Made by a program: the position numbers and the translations under genes. A stretch of 64,000 nt of DNA from Bacillus sp. AFS073361 (lineage in GTDB: Bacteria; Bacillota; Bacilli; Bacillales; Cytobacillaceae). The first letter of the stretch is position 1. Each line of letters starts with the position of its first letter. Below the pieces are notes generated by a model. It saw only the letters and a list, made by a program, of their open reading frames with translations, was not told the DNA's origin and ran no database searches. The stretch is taken from the NCBI RefSeq assembly GCF_002567005.1, contig NZ_NUZU01000039.1, forward strand, positions 62,001-126,000, given 5' to 3'. Of this stretch, positions 26,314 through 34,919 are shown in pieces.

Positions 26314-26946
26314 TTATTTAATTAATGAATGCTTAAATGCATAGATGACTGCTTGCGTTCGGTCCTGTACGTTGAGCTTGCTCAAAATATTGCTGACATG
26401 GGTTTTGACGGTTTTGAGGGCAATAAACAATTCATCCGCAATATCTTGGTTGGTTTTGCCTTCGGCCATTAATAATAATATTTCAATTTCACGAGAGGTA
26501 AGGTCTTCGTGTGGCAGATGGGTATTCTTTTGACGCATTTTCACCATCATTTTACCAGTAACTTCCGGTTCAAGGACCGATTGTCCGTGGTATGTAGCGC
26601 GGACTGCATTGGCTATTTCACCAGCTTTAGATGTCTTAAGCATATAGCTTGTGGCTCCAGCCTCTAGTGCAGGATATACTTTTTCATCATCCAAGAAACT
26701 GGTTACGATGATGATTTTTGCTTCAGGCCATTTTTCAATGATTCGCCTCGTTGCTTCAATCCCGTCCATTTCCTTCATAACTAAATCCATTAAGATAATA
26801 TCAGGGCGAAGTTCGAGGGCAAGTTCTACACCTTTTGTTCCATCGTCCGCTTCTCCTACTACCTCAATATCTGGCTGTGCAGATAAATAAGAAGAAACCC
26901 CGATTCTTACCATCTCATGATCATCAACAAATACTACTCTAATCAT
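26314..26946 (-). CDS. liaR: Response regulator LiaR (NarL family)
   Basis: A 210-residue regulator with an N-terminal receiver ([11 protein letters not shown], phosphorylated Asp in DIILMDLVM, Lys in MLKTSK) and a C-terminal LuxR-type HTH ([25 protein letters not shown]). In B. subtilis LiaR activates liaIH under cell-envelope stress. ATG 26944-26946 is preferred, 9 bases from GGAG, overlapping the liaS end by 8 bases. It is the last gene of liaF-liaS-liaR. Confidence 0.9.
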   Translation of the reverse strand: MIRVVFVDDHEMVRIGVSSYLSAQPDIEVVGEADDGTKGVELALELRPDIILMDLVMKEMDGIEATRRIIEKWPEAKIIIVTSFLDDEKVYPALEAGATSYMLKTSKAGEIANAVRATYHGQSVLEPEVTGKMMVKMRQKNTHLPHEDLTSREIEILLLMAEGKTNQDIADELFIALKTVKTHVSNILSKLNVQDRTQAVIYAFKHSLIK

Positions 26947-27994
26947 TGGCACCATCTCCATTAATCATCACCGGAATCTTTACTTCCAGCCTTGTTCCTT
27001 GATTTTTTACACTAACTACTTTTAACGTACCGCCTACTTCAACAGCACGCTCATGCATATTTTGCATTCCATAGGAGCCTGCCTTCATCTCATTAACATC
27101 AAAACCAATTCCATCATCTACAATTCTTAGGATGACTAAATCATCCCTTTTAACCATTAGAACTTCGAGCAAGCTTGCTTTCGAATGTCTTAACGTATTT
27201 GATATAGATTCTTGCAGAATTCGGAAAAGATGATCTTCCACACCTTTATCCAAGGGAAAGGCCTCCGTTTTCCATTTAATATCCATTTCAACCTTTTGAG
27301 ATAATTCGATTAACAGCTCTTCAATTCCTTCTTGGAGTGTTTTATTCTTCAAGGCAACAGGACGCAAATGTAAAAGAAGGGCCCGCATTTCTAACTGTGA
27401 TTGGTGAATCATTTCCTCTACAATTTTCAATTGCTTTGCTTCACGGTCATTTTCTAGTGGTGATTGCTGCTTGGTTTCGTTGATGGCTGACATCATCATC
27501 GAAGCAGCAAATAATTGCTGACTGACAGAATCGTGAAGCTCACGGGCTAGACGGTTCCGTTCTTGTTCAATTATTTCTTGTATTCTTCCTTCTAAGTCCT
27601 CTACCTTCTCGGTGGCTAAGCGCTGAGAAAGTTTAGCCTGCTCTGACATCTGTTTACCGATTTTGTCTATTCGGTTGGCAATCAGTTGCATTTCCGAGAT
27701 CACTGGCTTCTCCTTCACTTCTATCTGTTTCCCTTCCTCTAATAAATGCAAGGAATGTTCAACCGAGAGAAACTGCTTTCTCCAATACATCCCAGAGAAC
27801 GCACCTAAAAGTATTCCGACCGCAATACTAAAAGCAGGGATAAAGATAACAAAGGGAATATTCATGAACTGTTTACTCCACAATTCTGCCCAACTGCCCA
27901 ATGGAAAAACAAAGATAAAAATGGCACCGATAATGATCGCAATAAAAAAGGAAAAGCCGACACTCCAGAAAATTTGGCGCTGGGTTGTGCTCAT
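26939..27994 (-). CDS. liaS: Sensor histidine kinase LiaS
   Basis: A 351-residue membrane kinase with two N-terminal membrane segments enclosing a very short loop, an intramembrane-sensing design. A HAMP-like coil follows, then the HisKA_3 box ([19 protein letters not shown]) and an HATPase domain ([16 protein letters not shown]). It phosphorylates LiaR and is held inactive by LiaF. The start overlaps the liaF stop by 4 bases (ATGA type), implying coupled translation. Confidence 0.9.
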   Translation of the reverse strand: MSTTQRQIFWSVGFSFFIAIIIGAIFIFVFPLGSWAELWSKQFMNIPFVIFIPAFSIAVGILLGAFSGMYWRKQFLSVEHSLHLLEEGKQIEVKEKPVISEMQLIANRIDKIGKQMSEQAKLSQRLATEKVEDLEGRIQEIIEQERNRLARELHDSVSQQLFAASMMMSAINETKQQSPLENDREAKQLKIVEEMIHQSQLEMRALLLHLRPVALKNKTLQEGIEELLIELSQKVEMDIKWKTEAFPLDKGVEDHLFRILQESISNTLRHSKASLLEVLMVKRDDLVILRIVDDGIGFDVNEMKAGSYGMQNMHERAVEVGGTLKVVSVKNQGTRLEVKIPVMINGDGAND

Positions 27995-28725
27995 ATCCGG
28001 CTCACCTCTAAATTTCCGGCAACGAGCGAGGTAAATATTTTTACTTTGTGCTCGGCTGCCTCATATCCAGGTGTCTTTACGTGTAAGACCCGATTGAAAA
28101 GTTTCGAGTCATGGTGCTCGAAAACACTTGTTGAACCTACTATGCAGGAGTGGTGGATACTTACTTCAATATCATAAGGAACAAGGATTTGAATATTCCC
28201 GACGAGATTTCGTATAAAGATAACGGTTTCCCCTTTTGGAAGCATCGTAAAACTAAGATCAATGATGGTATCGCCAATTCCTGCCTGGATGTTTACATCA
28301 TTCCATTTATAAGCACCAGTAGGGGTCTTCTGTTGACCAAGAACAATATTTTCAAATAATGGCTCTGTTTTAATCAGAGTTTCTTGTTCCGTGGTTTCCT
28401 CCTCCTGGATGATTTCCGGTGTAATCTTTTTAGGATGTTTTTTTGAATTAATAAACTGAATTAAAAAATGCAGTAATATGGCAAGCAAAAAGAACCTAAA
28501 CGTTATCATGTGAAAGATACTAATTACAAAAAAGATAATTCCGCCGATAAAAAGAAACTTTCCTCTTTTTTTCCCAGCACGCTTGCGGCCGAGAAAAATC
28601 ATGCCGCCAGATATGATAAGGGAAAAAATAAGCCCGCTGTTGAAAAATAATATTTCCATGACTAGAATGATTGCACCAATGATGAACATCCAGCCTAAAT
28701 AATCATTTTTGGTATTTTTAAACAT
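27991..28725 (-). CDS. liaF: LiaF-type inhibitor of the LiaS kinase
   Basis: A 244-residue protein with about four membrane segments in the N-terminal 90 residues and a C-terminal beta-rich domain (residues about 130-244) of the LiaF/DUF2154 type, including IGDTIIDLSFTMLPKGET and the NIQILVPYDIEV core. In B. subtilis LiaF keeps LiaS silent without stress. The ATG has a strong GGGAGGGTGG site. It is first of liaFSR and separated from liaH by a hairpin and a repeat. Confidence 0.85.
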   Translation of the reverse strand: MFKNTKNDYLGWMFIIGAIILVMEILFFNSGLIFSLIISGGMIFLGRKRAGKKRGKFLFIGGIIFFVISIFHMITFRFFLLAILLHFLIQFINSKKHPKKITPEIIQEEETTEQETLIKTEPLFENIVLGQQKTPTGAYKWNDVNIQAGIGDTIIDLSFTMLPKGETVIFIRNLVGNIQILVPYDIEVSIHHSCIVGSTSVFEHHDSKLFNRVLHVKTPGYEAAEHKVKIFTSLVAGNLEVSRI

Positions 28726-28778
28726 GGCCCACCCTCCCTTATAAATATCTGGCTCATCATTTAATTTAATGTATGGAC

Positions 28779-28805
28779 AAAAGGCGCAGAAAGCCTACGC
28801 CTTTT
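28779..28805 (-). terminator. Hairpin between liaH and liaF
   Basis: AAAAGGCG/CGCCTTTT stem on the minus strand; the arm itself ends in TTTT. It may attenuate read-through from liaIH into liaFSR. Confidence 0.45.
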
Positions 28806-28858
28806 ATCCTTGCGCCCATGTGCAGCGCGCCACCGCTTTTCTTTTAGCATACCATATT
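28806..28858. repeat. Short GC-rich repeat-like segment
   Basis: On the minus strand AAAAGAAAAGCGGTGGCGCGC and following bases resemble the AAAAGCGGAAGCGCC ends of the dispersed hairpin elements, in decayed form. Confidence 0.35.
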
Positions 28859-28863
28859 TGTAA

Positions 28864-29508
28864 TTAAATGGACTTGCTTTCTTCTAATTTCATTTCTTTT
28901 TCTAACTGAGCGATCCGAGCATCAATGGTATTACGATAAAACGAACTATTCACTTGATGTTCCAAACGGTCAAGATAGTTCTCAATCTCTTTAAACTTTG
29001 AATAGGATTTATCTGAATAAGTATTTGCATCAAGCACTTGGTTGATTTGGTGGTTCGCACGTGTCACATTTTCACGGCCCATTAATTCCATCCTTCTTAG
29101 GTGCATATCCTTGATTTTGTGCTTCATTTCTTCATATTTTCTTTCTAAGTCTACTAGTTGCCCTTTTACTTGTTCAAGCGATACACTTAATCGTGTTGCA
29201 CGGTCCGCATATTGCTCAAACTCTGAAGAGGCAAACTGATAAAGCTCTGTTTCCCCAGCCTTAGAAGCTACATCCGCCTGGTATTTTCTTTTTTCAGCTA
29301 ACTGGGCTGCCTGCTGGTATTCTCTCGTAAATTCATCCTTCAATGTATATTGACGTTCTAACAACTTTCTAACTTTCTCCGTTTCTTGTTCACATTGTCG
29401 CAGGTATTGATTCAATAATGCAATCGGATTTTTTTTATCTTTTTGATCAAGTGCCTCGTGTAAATCTGCTGTAATCGTATTTTTAATTCTTGTAAATAAG
29501 TTTGTCAT
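28864..29508 (-). CDS. liaH: PspA/IM30 family protein LiaH
   Basis: A 214-residue, almost wholly helical coiled-coil protein of the phage-shock family. It starts with an amphipathic helix (MTNLFTRIKNTITADLHEALD) and carries the NPIALLNQYLR segment typical of PspA and LiaH. It forms membrane-associated oligomers that protect against envelope damage. ATG has an AAAGGAGAG site. It follows liaI by 21 bases. Confidence 0.85.
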   Translation of the reverse strand: MTNLFTRIKNTITADLHEALDQKDKKNPIALLNQYLRQCEQETEKVRKLLERQYTLKDEFTREYQQAAQLAEKRKYQADVASKAGETELYQFASSEFEQYADRATRLSVSLEQVKGQLVDLERKYEEMKHKIKDMHLRRMELMGRENVTRANHQINQVLDANTYSDKSYSKFKEIENYLDRLEHQVNSSFYRNTIDARIAQLEKEMKLEESKSI

Positions 29509-29529
29509 TTGTATTCTCTCCTTTTAATC

Positions 29530-29877
29530 TTAATAATTTTTCAGTTCATTCCATTGTTTTTCAAAATTAACAAATGGGTCAGACTCTTCCTTTACGGCAG
29601 TTTCCTTATTTTGGTTCCATTTTTTATAAACAAGGTATAATACATAAGCTGCAGCCACTCCTATGAGGGCTGGGGCATTATGAATAGAGGCCAATAGAAC
29701 GATGAGGCCGATCATGCCAAGCCCGATTTTTCCACCTGTAGATTTTGCTTTTAAGAACTGTTTGAATATGAAGTAGAGGAGTACCAAGCTTACGAGTAAC
29801 CCCAGCATTGGACCAATGGTTGAAAGCAAGATCACTGCTGAAATTCCACCTGCTAACAATAAACCAAATTTTTTCAT
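29530..29877 (-). CDS. liaI: LiaI-like small membrane protein
   Basis: A 115-residue protein with three to four membrane segments and a hydrophilic C-terminal tail (KKWNQNKETAVKEESDPFVNFEKQW). It is the first gene of the liaI-liaH pair and probably recruits LiaH to the membrane. It belongs to the LiaI/LiaF-like membrane region family rather than being a close match in sequence. ATG has an AAGGAG site. No clear LiaR box was fixed; CTTAG/CTAAG arms at about 29945-29973 are a weak candidate. Confidence 0.7.
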   Translation of the reverse strand: MKKFGLLLAGGISAVILLSTIGPMLGLLVSLVLLYFIFKQFLKAKSTGGKIGLGMIGLIVLLASIHNAPALIGVAAAYVLYLVYKKWNQNKETAVKEESDPFVNFEKQWNELKNY

Positions 29878-29978
29878 TTTATTTTTCTCCTTTCTTTATC
29901 TTGATATCATCTTACCTCTTTTCATTGTTTGTCATAATTGCGCCTTAGCTTGATTTTTATCTCGGTCCTAAGACGTAG

Positions 29979-30022
29979 AAAGGGTCAGTCCTTAAGCGAA
30001 ATGCTTAAGATACTGACCCTTT
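29979..30022. terminator. Large hairpin between the SCP gene and liaI
   Basis: AAAGGGTCAGT/ACTGACCCTTT outer stem and CTTAAGC/GCTTAAG inner stem. It follows the stop of the SCP-domain gene; no long T-run follows on the minus strand. Confidence 0.6.
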
Positions 30023-30027
30023 TAAGC

Positions 30028-30642
30028 TTATTTAGAGATAAACATCTGAACCCAATAGTGTCTTGAAGAGCCGCCTTGAGCGTAGCCAACTCCAATATAG
30101 GTTGATTTCGTACTTAATATATTGGCTCTATGACCAGAGCTGTTCATCCATGCTTGGACAACTGATGCAGGTGTTGTTTGCCCTGCTGCAATGTTTTCAG
30201 CAGCTGAACGATAGGAAATTCCAAAGTTTTTCATCATATCAAATGGACTGCCATACGTTGGACTGGTATGACTGAAATAGTTCTTATCTCTCATATCATT
30301 GGCTTTGTAACGAGCCACCCTTGACAGTTCCCAATCTGGAGTCAACGCTTTTAATCCATTTTTCGAACGTTCCTGATTGGTTAACTGAATGACCTGACTT
30401 TCAATGCTCTTGACAGAATCGAAGCTAGGAATGGTTACCTTTTGACCTGGATAGATCAAATTCGGATTCGGAAATTGCCGATTGGCAGAAATAATCTCAG
30501 AAATCCCAACTTGATACCTGACTGCGATTTTCCAAAGTGTGTCACCCGGCTGAACAGTGTAGATTTGCTGGGCAAACGACACACTTGGAAGACAAAATAG
30601 CGATAATAAAAACAGTAAACTAAACCAAAAAGATTTTTTCAT
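30028..30642 (-). CDS. Secreted LysM and SCP/CAP-domain protein
   Basis: A 204-residue exported protein. A signal peptide (FSLLFLLSLFCLPSVSFA) is followed by one LysM peptidoglycan-binding domain (YTVQPGDTLWKIAVRYQVG) and a C-terminal CAP/SCP domain (LTNQERSKNGLKAL, SGHRANILS, YIGVGYAQG, HYWVQMF). The layout is that of YkwD/SafA-related Bacillus wall proteins. The His and Glu of the CAP pocket (SGHR, AAEN) are present. The biological role of such proteins is not settled. Confidence 0.85.
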   Translation of the reverse strand: MKKSFWFSLLFLLSLFCLPSVSFAQQIYTVQPGDTLWKIAVRYQVGISEIISANRQFPNPNLIYPGQKVTIPSFDSVKSIESQVIQLTNQERSKNGLKALTPDWELSRVARYKANDMRDKNYFSHTSPTYGSPFDMMKNFGISYRSAAENIAAGQTTPASVVQAWMNSSGHRANILSTKSTYIGVGYAQGGSSRHYWVQMFISK

Positions 30643-30749
30643 TTTTTCGCCTCCTCCGAATATATAATCTTGAATTCAAGCTCAAAATATACAATGGATT
30701 AAAAAATTTTGATTCATTTAAATTTGGTCTACATTATGGAGGATTAAAA

Positions 30750-31124
30750 GTGAAGGAAATTTCATGGATGACATATATAATGTTAATTTTAGCGAGTTAT
30801 CGTTTAACCCATTTAATTGTCTTTGATAAGATTACCGAATTTATCCGTAAACCTTTTGTTAAGAAAATCAAGGTGGAAACAGACGCCGGCGTAGAAACAA
30901 AGGAAGTTCCGACATCGATGTTCGGTTATTTATTGAAATGTTATTGGTGTGCAGGTGTTTGGAGTGCCATTTTACTTGGGGGAGCCTATTTACTCTTTCC
31001 CCGGATTACCTTTGTGGTCATCTTAATTTTATCGATTGCCGGCGGCCAGTCGATTATTGAAACCTTTGTCGGTGTAAATATCAAAAAAGTGGACTATTAT
31101 GCTTCACTTAAGAAAAAAGACTAA
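30750..31124 (+). CDS. yjcA: DUF1360 membrane protein, YjcA-like
   Basis: A 124-residue protein with three membrane segments. The family signature is the N-terminal ASYRLTHLIVFDKI and the CYWCAGVW motif with two Cys. B. subtilis YjcA of this family is made during sporulation. The GTG start has GGAGG 7 bases upstream. A small membrane protein gene follows. Confidence 0.75.
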   Translation: MKEISWMTYIMLILASYRLTHLIVFDKITEFIRKPFVKKIKVETDAGVETKEVPTSMFGYLLKCYWCAGVWSAILLGGAYLLFPRITFVVILILSIAGGQSIIETFVGVNIKKVDYYASLKKKD

Positions 31125-31218
31125 GTGAAATTCGTTGGAAAAATCCTCCCCCCTTTTGCATATATTTTTAGAAAAGCTTAAGACAATCATCTCTTTCGCT
31201 TTTCAAAGGGGGAATACA

Positions 31219-31365
31219 ATGGCAGCAATTTGGTGGGTCACAACGATTGGTTTATTTATATTACTTGGTTGTATAGGTGGTACATTCTTCTACTTCCTTA
31301 GAAGTTCATTAAATACCGAAGACTCTACCCGAATTGATCCATTGGAAATTGACAAAGAGGAGTAG
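31219..31365 (+). CDS. 48-residue single-pass membrane protein
   Basis: ATG 31219 has an AAAGGGGG site 6 bases upstream and is preferred over the longer frame from 31135. The sequence is MAAIWWVTTIGLFILL then GCIGGTFFYFLRSSLNTEDST and an acidic tail. No family recognised. A terminator begins at its stop codon. Confidence 0.6.
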   Translation: MAAIWWVTTIGLFILLGCIGGTFFYFLRSSLNTEDSTRIDPLEIDKEE

Positions 31366-31393
31366 GAACCTTGCATACGCTGGGTTCTTTTTT
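31363..31393 (+). terminator. Intrinsic terminator
   Basis: AGGAACC/GGGTTCTT stem followed by TTTTTT. Confidence 0.65.
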
Positions 31394-31485
31394 ACGTTAA
31401 GAAAATCTTTCCTTGATTACATGTATTTTAACTCCTTTGGGAAAATTAATTATGATGTCATTTTTTAGGCTGGAGGAGTATATAT

Positions 31486-33015
31486 ATGAGTTCATCTGAA
31501 AAAATTCCACAATTCCCAAAAACGTATTGGCGTGAAATAGAATTACCAACTTTTAAGAATTTAACTGAAGATATATCTGTCGATGTGGCCATTGTTGGAG
31601 CGGGGATTACAGGGATTACAGCTGCTTATTTACTTGCAAAGGAAGGCGTCAAGGTCGCATTATTAGAGGCCGGCAGTGTTTTGAATGGTACAACTGGTCA
31701 TACAACTGCAAAGATTACCGCCCAACATGATTTAATTTATGACGAATTTATTAACCATTTCGGAGAAGAAAAGGCCAGGATTTATTTCGAATCACATATG
31801 AACGCTATAAAATTTGTTGAAAATAATGTAAACGAAAAAGGAATTGATTGTGATTTTAGCAAACAAGATGCTTATATTTATGCGGTCACGGATGAATATA
31901 AAGAAAAGCTGGTCACGGAGTGGGAAGCATATAAACGTCTTGGTATTGATGGAGCATTAAAAGATACGATTCCATTCAATATCGAAGTGAAAGCAGCCTT
32001 GATGATGCAAAATCAGGCCCAGTTTCATCCACTAAAATATTTAAAAGTCCTCTTGGATGAAGCCGTGAAAGCCGGTTGTATGGTGTTCGAAAATACAACC
32101 GCTACTGACATTGAAGATGATGAACAACAGTCAAGGGTTGTTACCAAATCTGGTTTCAAGGTAAATTGCATTAAAGTGATTATTGCCTCTCATTTCCCAT
32201 TTTACGATTTGCCAGGTCTTTATTTTGCACGAATGTATGCCGACCGGTCTTATGCGATTGGAATTAAAACAGACAAAGAATATCCTGGCGGCATGTATAT
32301 TAGCGCGGATAGTCCATCCCGTTCGATTCGTTATACACCAGTTAACGGGGAAAACCTCATTATAATTGGCGGTGAAAACCATAAAACCGGCCAAGGTATT
32401 GATACGATTGCGCATTTTGAAAATCTTGAAGCATTTGCAGAAGAGGTTTTTGGGATTAAGGAATATGATTACCGCTGGTCTGCACAGGATTTAGTTACAT
32501 TGGACAAGCTGCCATATATTGGTCCAATTACTTCTGAGCGGGAGCATATTTTAGTGGCTACGGGATTTAAAAAATGGGGGATGACAACAGGAACCATGGC
32601 TGGCCGTTTATTAGCCGATTATGTGTTAAACAACGAGAATCCGTACAAAGAGCTTTATTCACCGTCCCGATTCCATGCTGACCCGGATTTAAAAAGTATT
32701 GCCACCACTAATATCGACGTTGCCAAACATCTAATTAAGGGCAAGCTTGAAATTGTTCCAGGAGATCCGGACGATCTGTCGGATGGCGAAGGTTCTGTTG
32801 TGATGTATAACGGAAAAAGAGCGGGTGCCTATAAGGACGAAAAAGGTAAACTTTATATTGTTGATACTACCTGCACCCATCTTGGCTGTGAATGTGAATG
32901 GAACCATGCGGAAAAAACATGGGATTGTCCTTGTCACGGTTCACGGTATGCATATTCAGGCGACGTGATCGAGGGACCTGCTAAAAAAGCACTAAAATTA
33001 CTTGCTGAAGAGTGA
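31486..33015 (+). CDS. yhfW: FAD-dependent oxidoreductase with Rieske domain
   Basis: A 509-residue fusion. Residues about 30-380 are a DAO-type FAD domain with the nucleotide fold VDVAIVGAGITGITAAYLLA. The C-terminal 90 residues form a Rieske [2Fe-2S] domain: CTHLGCECEW then CPCHGSRY supply two Cys and two His ligands. It matches YhfW of B. subtilis in length and order. The substrate is unknown. ATG has a GGAGGAG site. Confidence 0.85.
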   Translation: MSSSEKIPQFPKTYWREIELPTFKNLTEDISVDVAIVGAGITGITAAYLLAKEGVKVALLEAGSVLNGTTGHTTAKITAQHDLIYDEFINHFGEEKARIYFESHMNAIKFVENNVNEKGIDCDFSKQDAYIYAVTDEYKEKLVTEWEAYKRLGIDGALKDTIPFNIEVKAALMMQNQAQFHPLKYLKVLLDEAVKAGCMVFENTTATDIEDDEQQSRVVTKSGFKVNCIKVIIASHFPFYDLPGLYFARMYADRSYAIGIKTDKEYPGGMYISADSPSRSIRYTPVNGENLIIIGGENHKTGQGIDTIAHFENLEAFAEEVFGIKEYDYRWSAQDLVTLDKLPYIGPITSEREHILVATGFKKWGMTTGTMAGRLLADYVLNNENPYKELYSPSRFHADPDLKSIATTNIDVAKHLIKGKLEIVPGDPDDLSDGEGSVVMYNGKRAGAYKDEKGKLYIVDTTCTHLGCECEWNHAEKTWDCPCHGSRYAYSGDVIEGPAKKALKLLAEE

Positions 33016-33023
33016 GTTTATCT

Positions 33024-33092
33024 AAGAAAGCACAAGCGCCCTGTACAGCGGCGTATGACCTGGAGCTAGATCTTAATCTAAGTTCAAAAACT
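33024..33092. repeat. Dispersed repeat (short copy 4)
   Basis: AAGAAAGCACAAGCGCCCTG, CAGCGGCGTATGACCTGGAG, then TAATCTAAGTTCAAAAACTTA. The ends match the copy at 9741; about 100 bases of the middle are lost. Confidence 0.7.
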
Positions 33093-33109
33093 TACACTTT
33101 CTTATCAAA

Positions 33110-33146
33110 CAAAAAAGCGCCTCTCTTCTCATGTGAAGGAGGCGCC
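33110..33146 (-). terminator. Terminator of the 44-residue gene
   Basis: On the minus strand GCGCCTC/GAGGCGC with a TTTTTT tail. Confidence 0.7.
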
Positions 33147-33151
33147 GTTTA

Positions 33152-33286
33152 TTACTTACTATTTGGACGATTGTGTTTTACTTCTTCACCAGTTGTGAAT
33201 TCAACCAGCTCTTCACTATCTCTCATTTGCTTTTTGCGATTATTATTTCGTTGTGCATTTTGATTACCTAGCTTCTGTCTTCCCAT
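33152..33286 (-). CDS. 44-residue hydrophilic protein
   Basis: Start ATG 33284-33286 has AAAAAGGAG 9 bases upstream; stop TAA at 33152-33154, immediately followed by a second TAA. The product starts MGRQKLGNQNAQRNNNRKKQ and ends EEVKHNRPNSK: basic at the N-terminus, acidic in the middle, no membrane segment. Too short for usual gene calls, but it has a strong ribosome site and its own terminator. No family recognised. Confidence 0.6.
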   Translation of the reverse strand: MGRQKLGNQNAQRNNNRKKQMRDSEELVEFTTGEEVKHNRPNSK

Positions 33287-33341
33287 ACTACCAGCTCCTT
33301 TTTGAGAAATACATTGATAGTATGAGTGAAACTAAATAGTC

Positions 33342-34811
33342 TTATTCTTTTTCAAGGATCGGCGCTTTTCTAAATTTAGTCATTTGTTCAAATGCATAAG
33401 CGACTTCGATTAAAAGAGGCTCACTGTAGGCCGTTCCTGCAAATGTAATCCCGACTGGCTCCCCTTCTGCTGTATAACCAGCTGGAACAGCAATGGATGG
33501 ATAACCCGCTTTTGCACTAATATGAGAGCCTTCTTCACTTGGGAAAACAATCACTTCAAGGTTGGATGTTTCTAAGGCAAAATCAATTCCCTGGTTTTTC
33601 GAATGATAAAGGTCAAACTCCAATGCGTTAACATAAGCAGCTTCTGTTAACGAGCCACTTGTTTCTTCAGACTCGATCAGGACTGCCTGACCGTATTCGA
33701 GCATTTTCTCCTCATTGTTCTTATTAAAATCAATAAGGTCTGTTATATTTCTAATAGGTATCAATGGATGGAGGCTGTTTAAATACGCATTAAGATCTGG
33801 TTTAAATTCATAGGTTAAAACATCATACTTCCAAGCGGCTTTGGCAGATGGAATTTCAATGTTATCAATCACGATAGCACCAGTGGTTTTTAATTTATCA
33901 ACCGCTGCAAGAATCACCTTTTGTTTTTCTTCACTTAATAACTCGATAAAGCCTTCTAGGGCTATGCCTATTCTTTTCCCGCTTAGTCCATGCGTCAATA
34001 GATGATTGGAAAAGTCTTTTTGAGCAAATGGATTTGTTGTGGTAATGGGATCTTTCTTATCGCTTCCACTTAGTGCCGTTAGAAGAATTGCAGCATCTTC
34101 CACTGTTCTAGCCATTGGACCAGCTGTGTCCTGGGAGTGTGCAATTGGAATAATCCCTCGTCTGCTGATAAGACCCACTGTCGGCTTGATTCCCACCAAG
34201 GAATTTTGACAAGCAGGATTTAAGATGGATCCAGATGTTTCCGTTCCAACCGCTACTGTGGCAAAGTTAGCGGCAACGGCTGCTCCTGAACCTGAGCTAG
34301 AACCACCCACATCAAACTTGCTTGGTCCATATGGATTTAAAACCTGTCCGCCTCGTGAACTATACCCGCTTTTCATCCCGATTGCCATGAAATTCGCCCA
34401 TTCAGTCATATTTGCCTTACCAAGAATGACTGCTCCAGCTCTGCGTAATTGTTCTGTCACAAATGAATCATGGAGGGCAATTGAATCTTTTAAGGCAAGA
34501 GACCCCGCGCTTGTATGCATTTTATCGTGAGTATCAATGTTATCTTTTAGTAAGATCGGAATTCCATGCAATCGACTGCGAGGTCCTTTTTCGTTTCGTT
34601 CGTTATCGAGCGCTTCGGCTATCTGCAAAGCATCAGGATTCACTTCAAGGATGGAATGCAAATGTTTGTCATACTTAGCGATTCTATCTAGATACATCAA
34701 GACAAGCTCTTTCGATGTAAGCTCCCCTTGCGCAAATTTTTCTTGGATCTGTGTGATAGTTGCTTCTTCAAGCCACTCTTCAGCCATTTTTTTTAATTTC
34801 GGATTTTCCAT
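33342..34811 (-). CDS. Amidase signature family enzyme
   Basis: A 489-residue amidase with the Ser-cisSer-Lys triad: Lys in ILLKDNIDT, the Gly/Ser-rich GGSSSGSGAAVAANFA loop and Ser in TETSGSI. The family hydrolyses C-N amide bonds; GatA is a member, but no gatC or gatB is adjacent and the length and C-terminus fit the stand-alone amidases. The substrate cannot be read. ATG has a GGAGGAG site. Confidence 0.85.
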   Translation of the reverse strand: MENPKLKKMAEEWLEEATITQIQEKFAQGELTSKELVLMYLDRIAKYDKHLHSILEVNPDALQIAEALDNERNEKGPRSRLHGIPILLKDNIDTHDKMHTSAGSLALKDSIALHDSFVTEQLRRAGAVILGKANMTEWANFMAIGMKSGYSSRGGQVLNPYGPSKFDVGGSSSGSGAAVAANFATVAVGTETSGSILNPACQNSLVGIKPTVGLISRRGIIPIAHSQDTAGPMARTVEDAAILLTALSGSDKKDPITTTNPFAQKDFSNHLLTHGLSGKRIGIALEGFIELLSEEKQKVILAAVDKLKTTGAIVIDNIEIPSAKAAWKYDVLTYEFKPDLNAYLNSLHPLIPIRNITDLIDFNKNNEEKMLEYGQAVLIESEETSGSLTEAAYVNALEFDLYHSKNQGIDFALETSNLEVIVFPSEEGSHISAKAGYPSIAVPAGYTAEGEPVGITFAGTAYSEPLLIEVAYAFEQMTKFRKAPILEKE

Positions 34812-34874
34812 GGGTTGTTCTCCTCCGTTTCTTCTTCTTAACTATTCAAGCAATAGAATTGAAAGTCCTTTCTT

Positions 34875-34911
34875 ATAAAAAAATGACAGTGGATTTTACT
34901 CCACTGTCATT
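34875..34911 (-). terminator. Terminator of the DEAD-box gene
   Basis: AATGACAGTGGA/TCCACTGTCATT stem followed on the minus strand by a run of T. Confidence 0.8.
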
Positions 34912-34919
34912 GCCGACTA

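Noticed and set aside
33012..33263. An 83-residue plus-strand ORF after yhfW
   Set aside because: It runs through the dispersed repeat and antisense to the better supported 44-residue gene.
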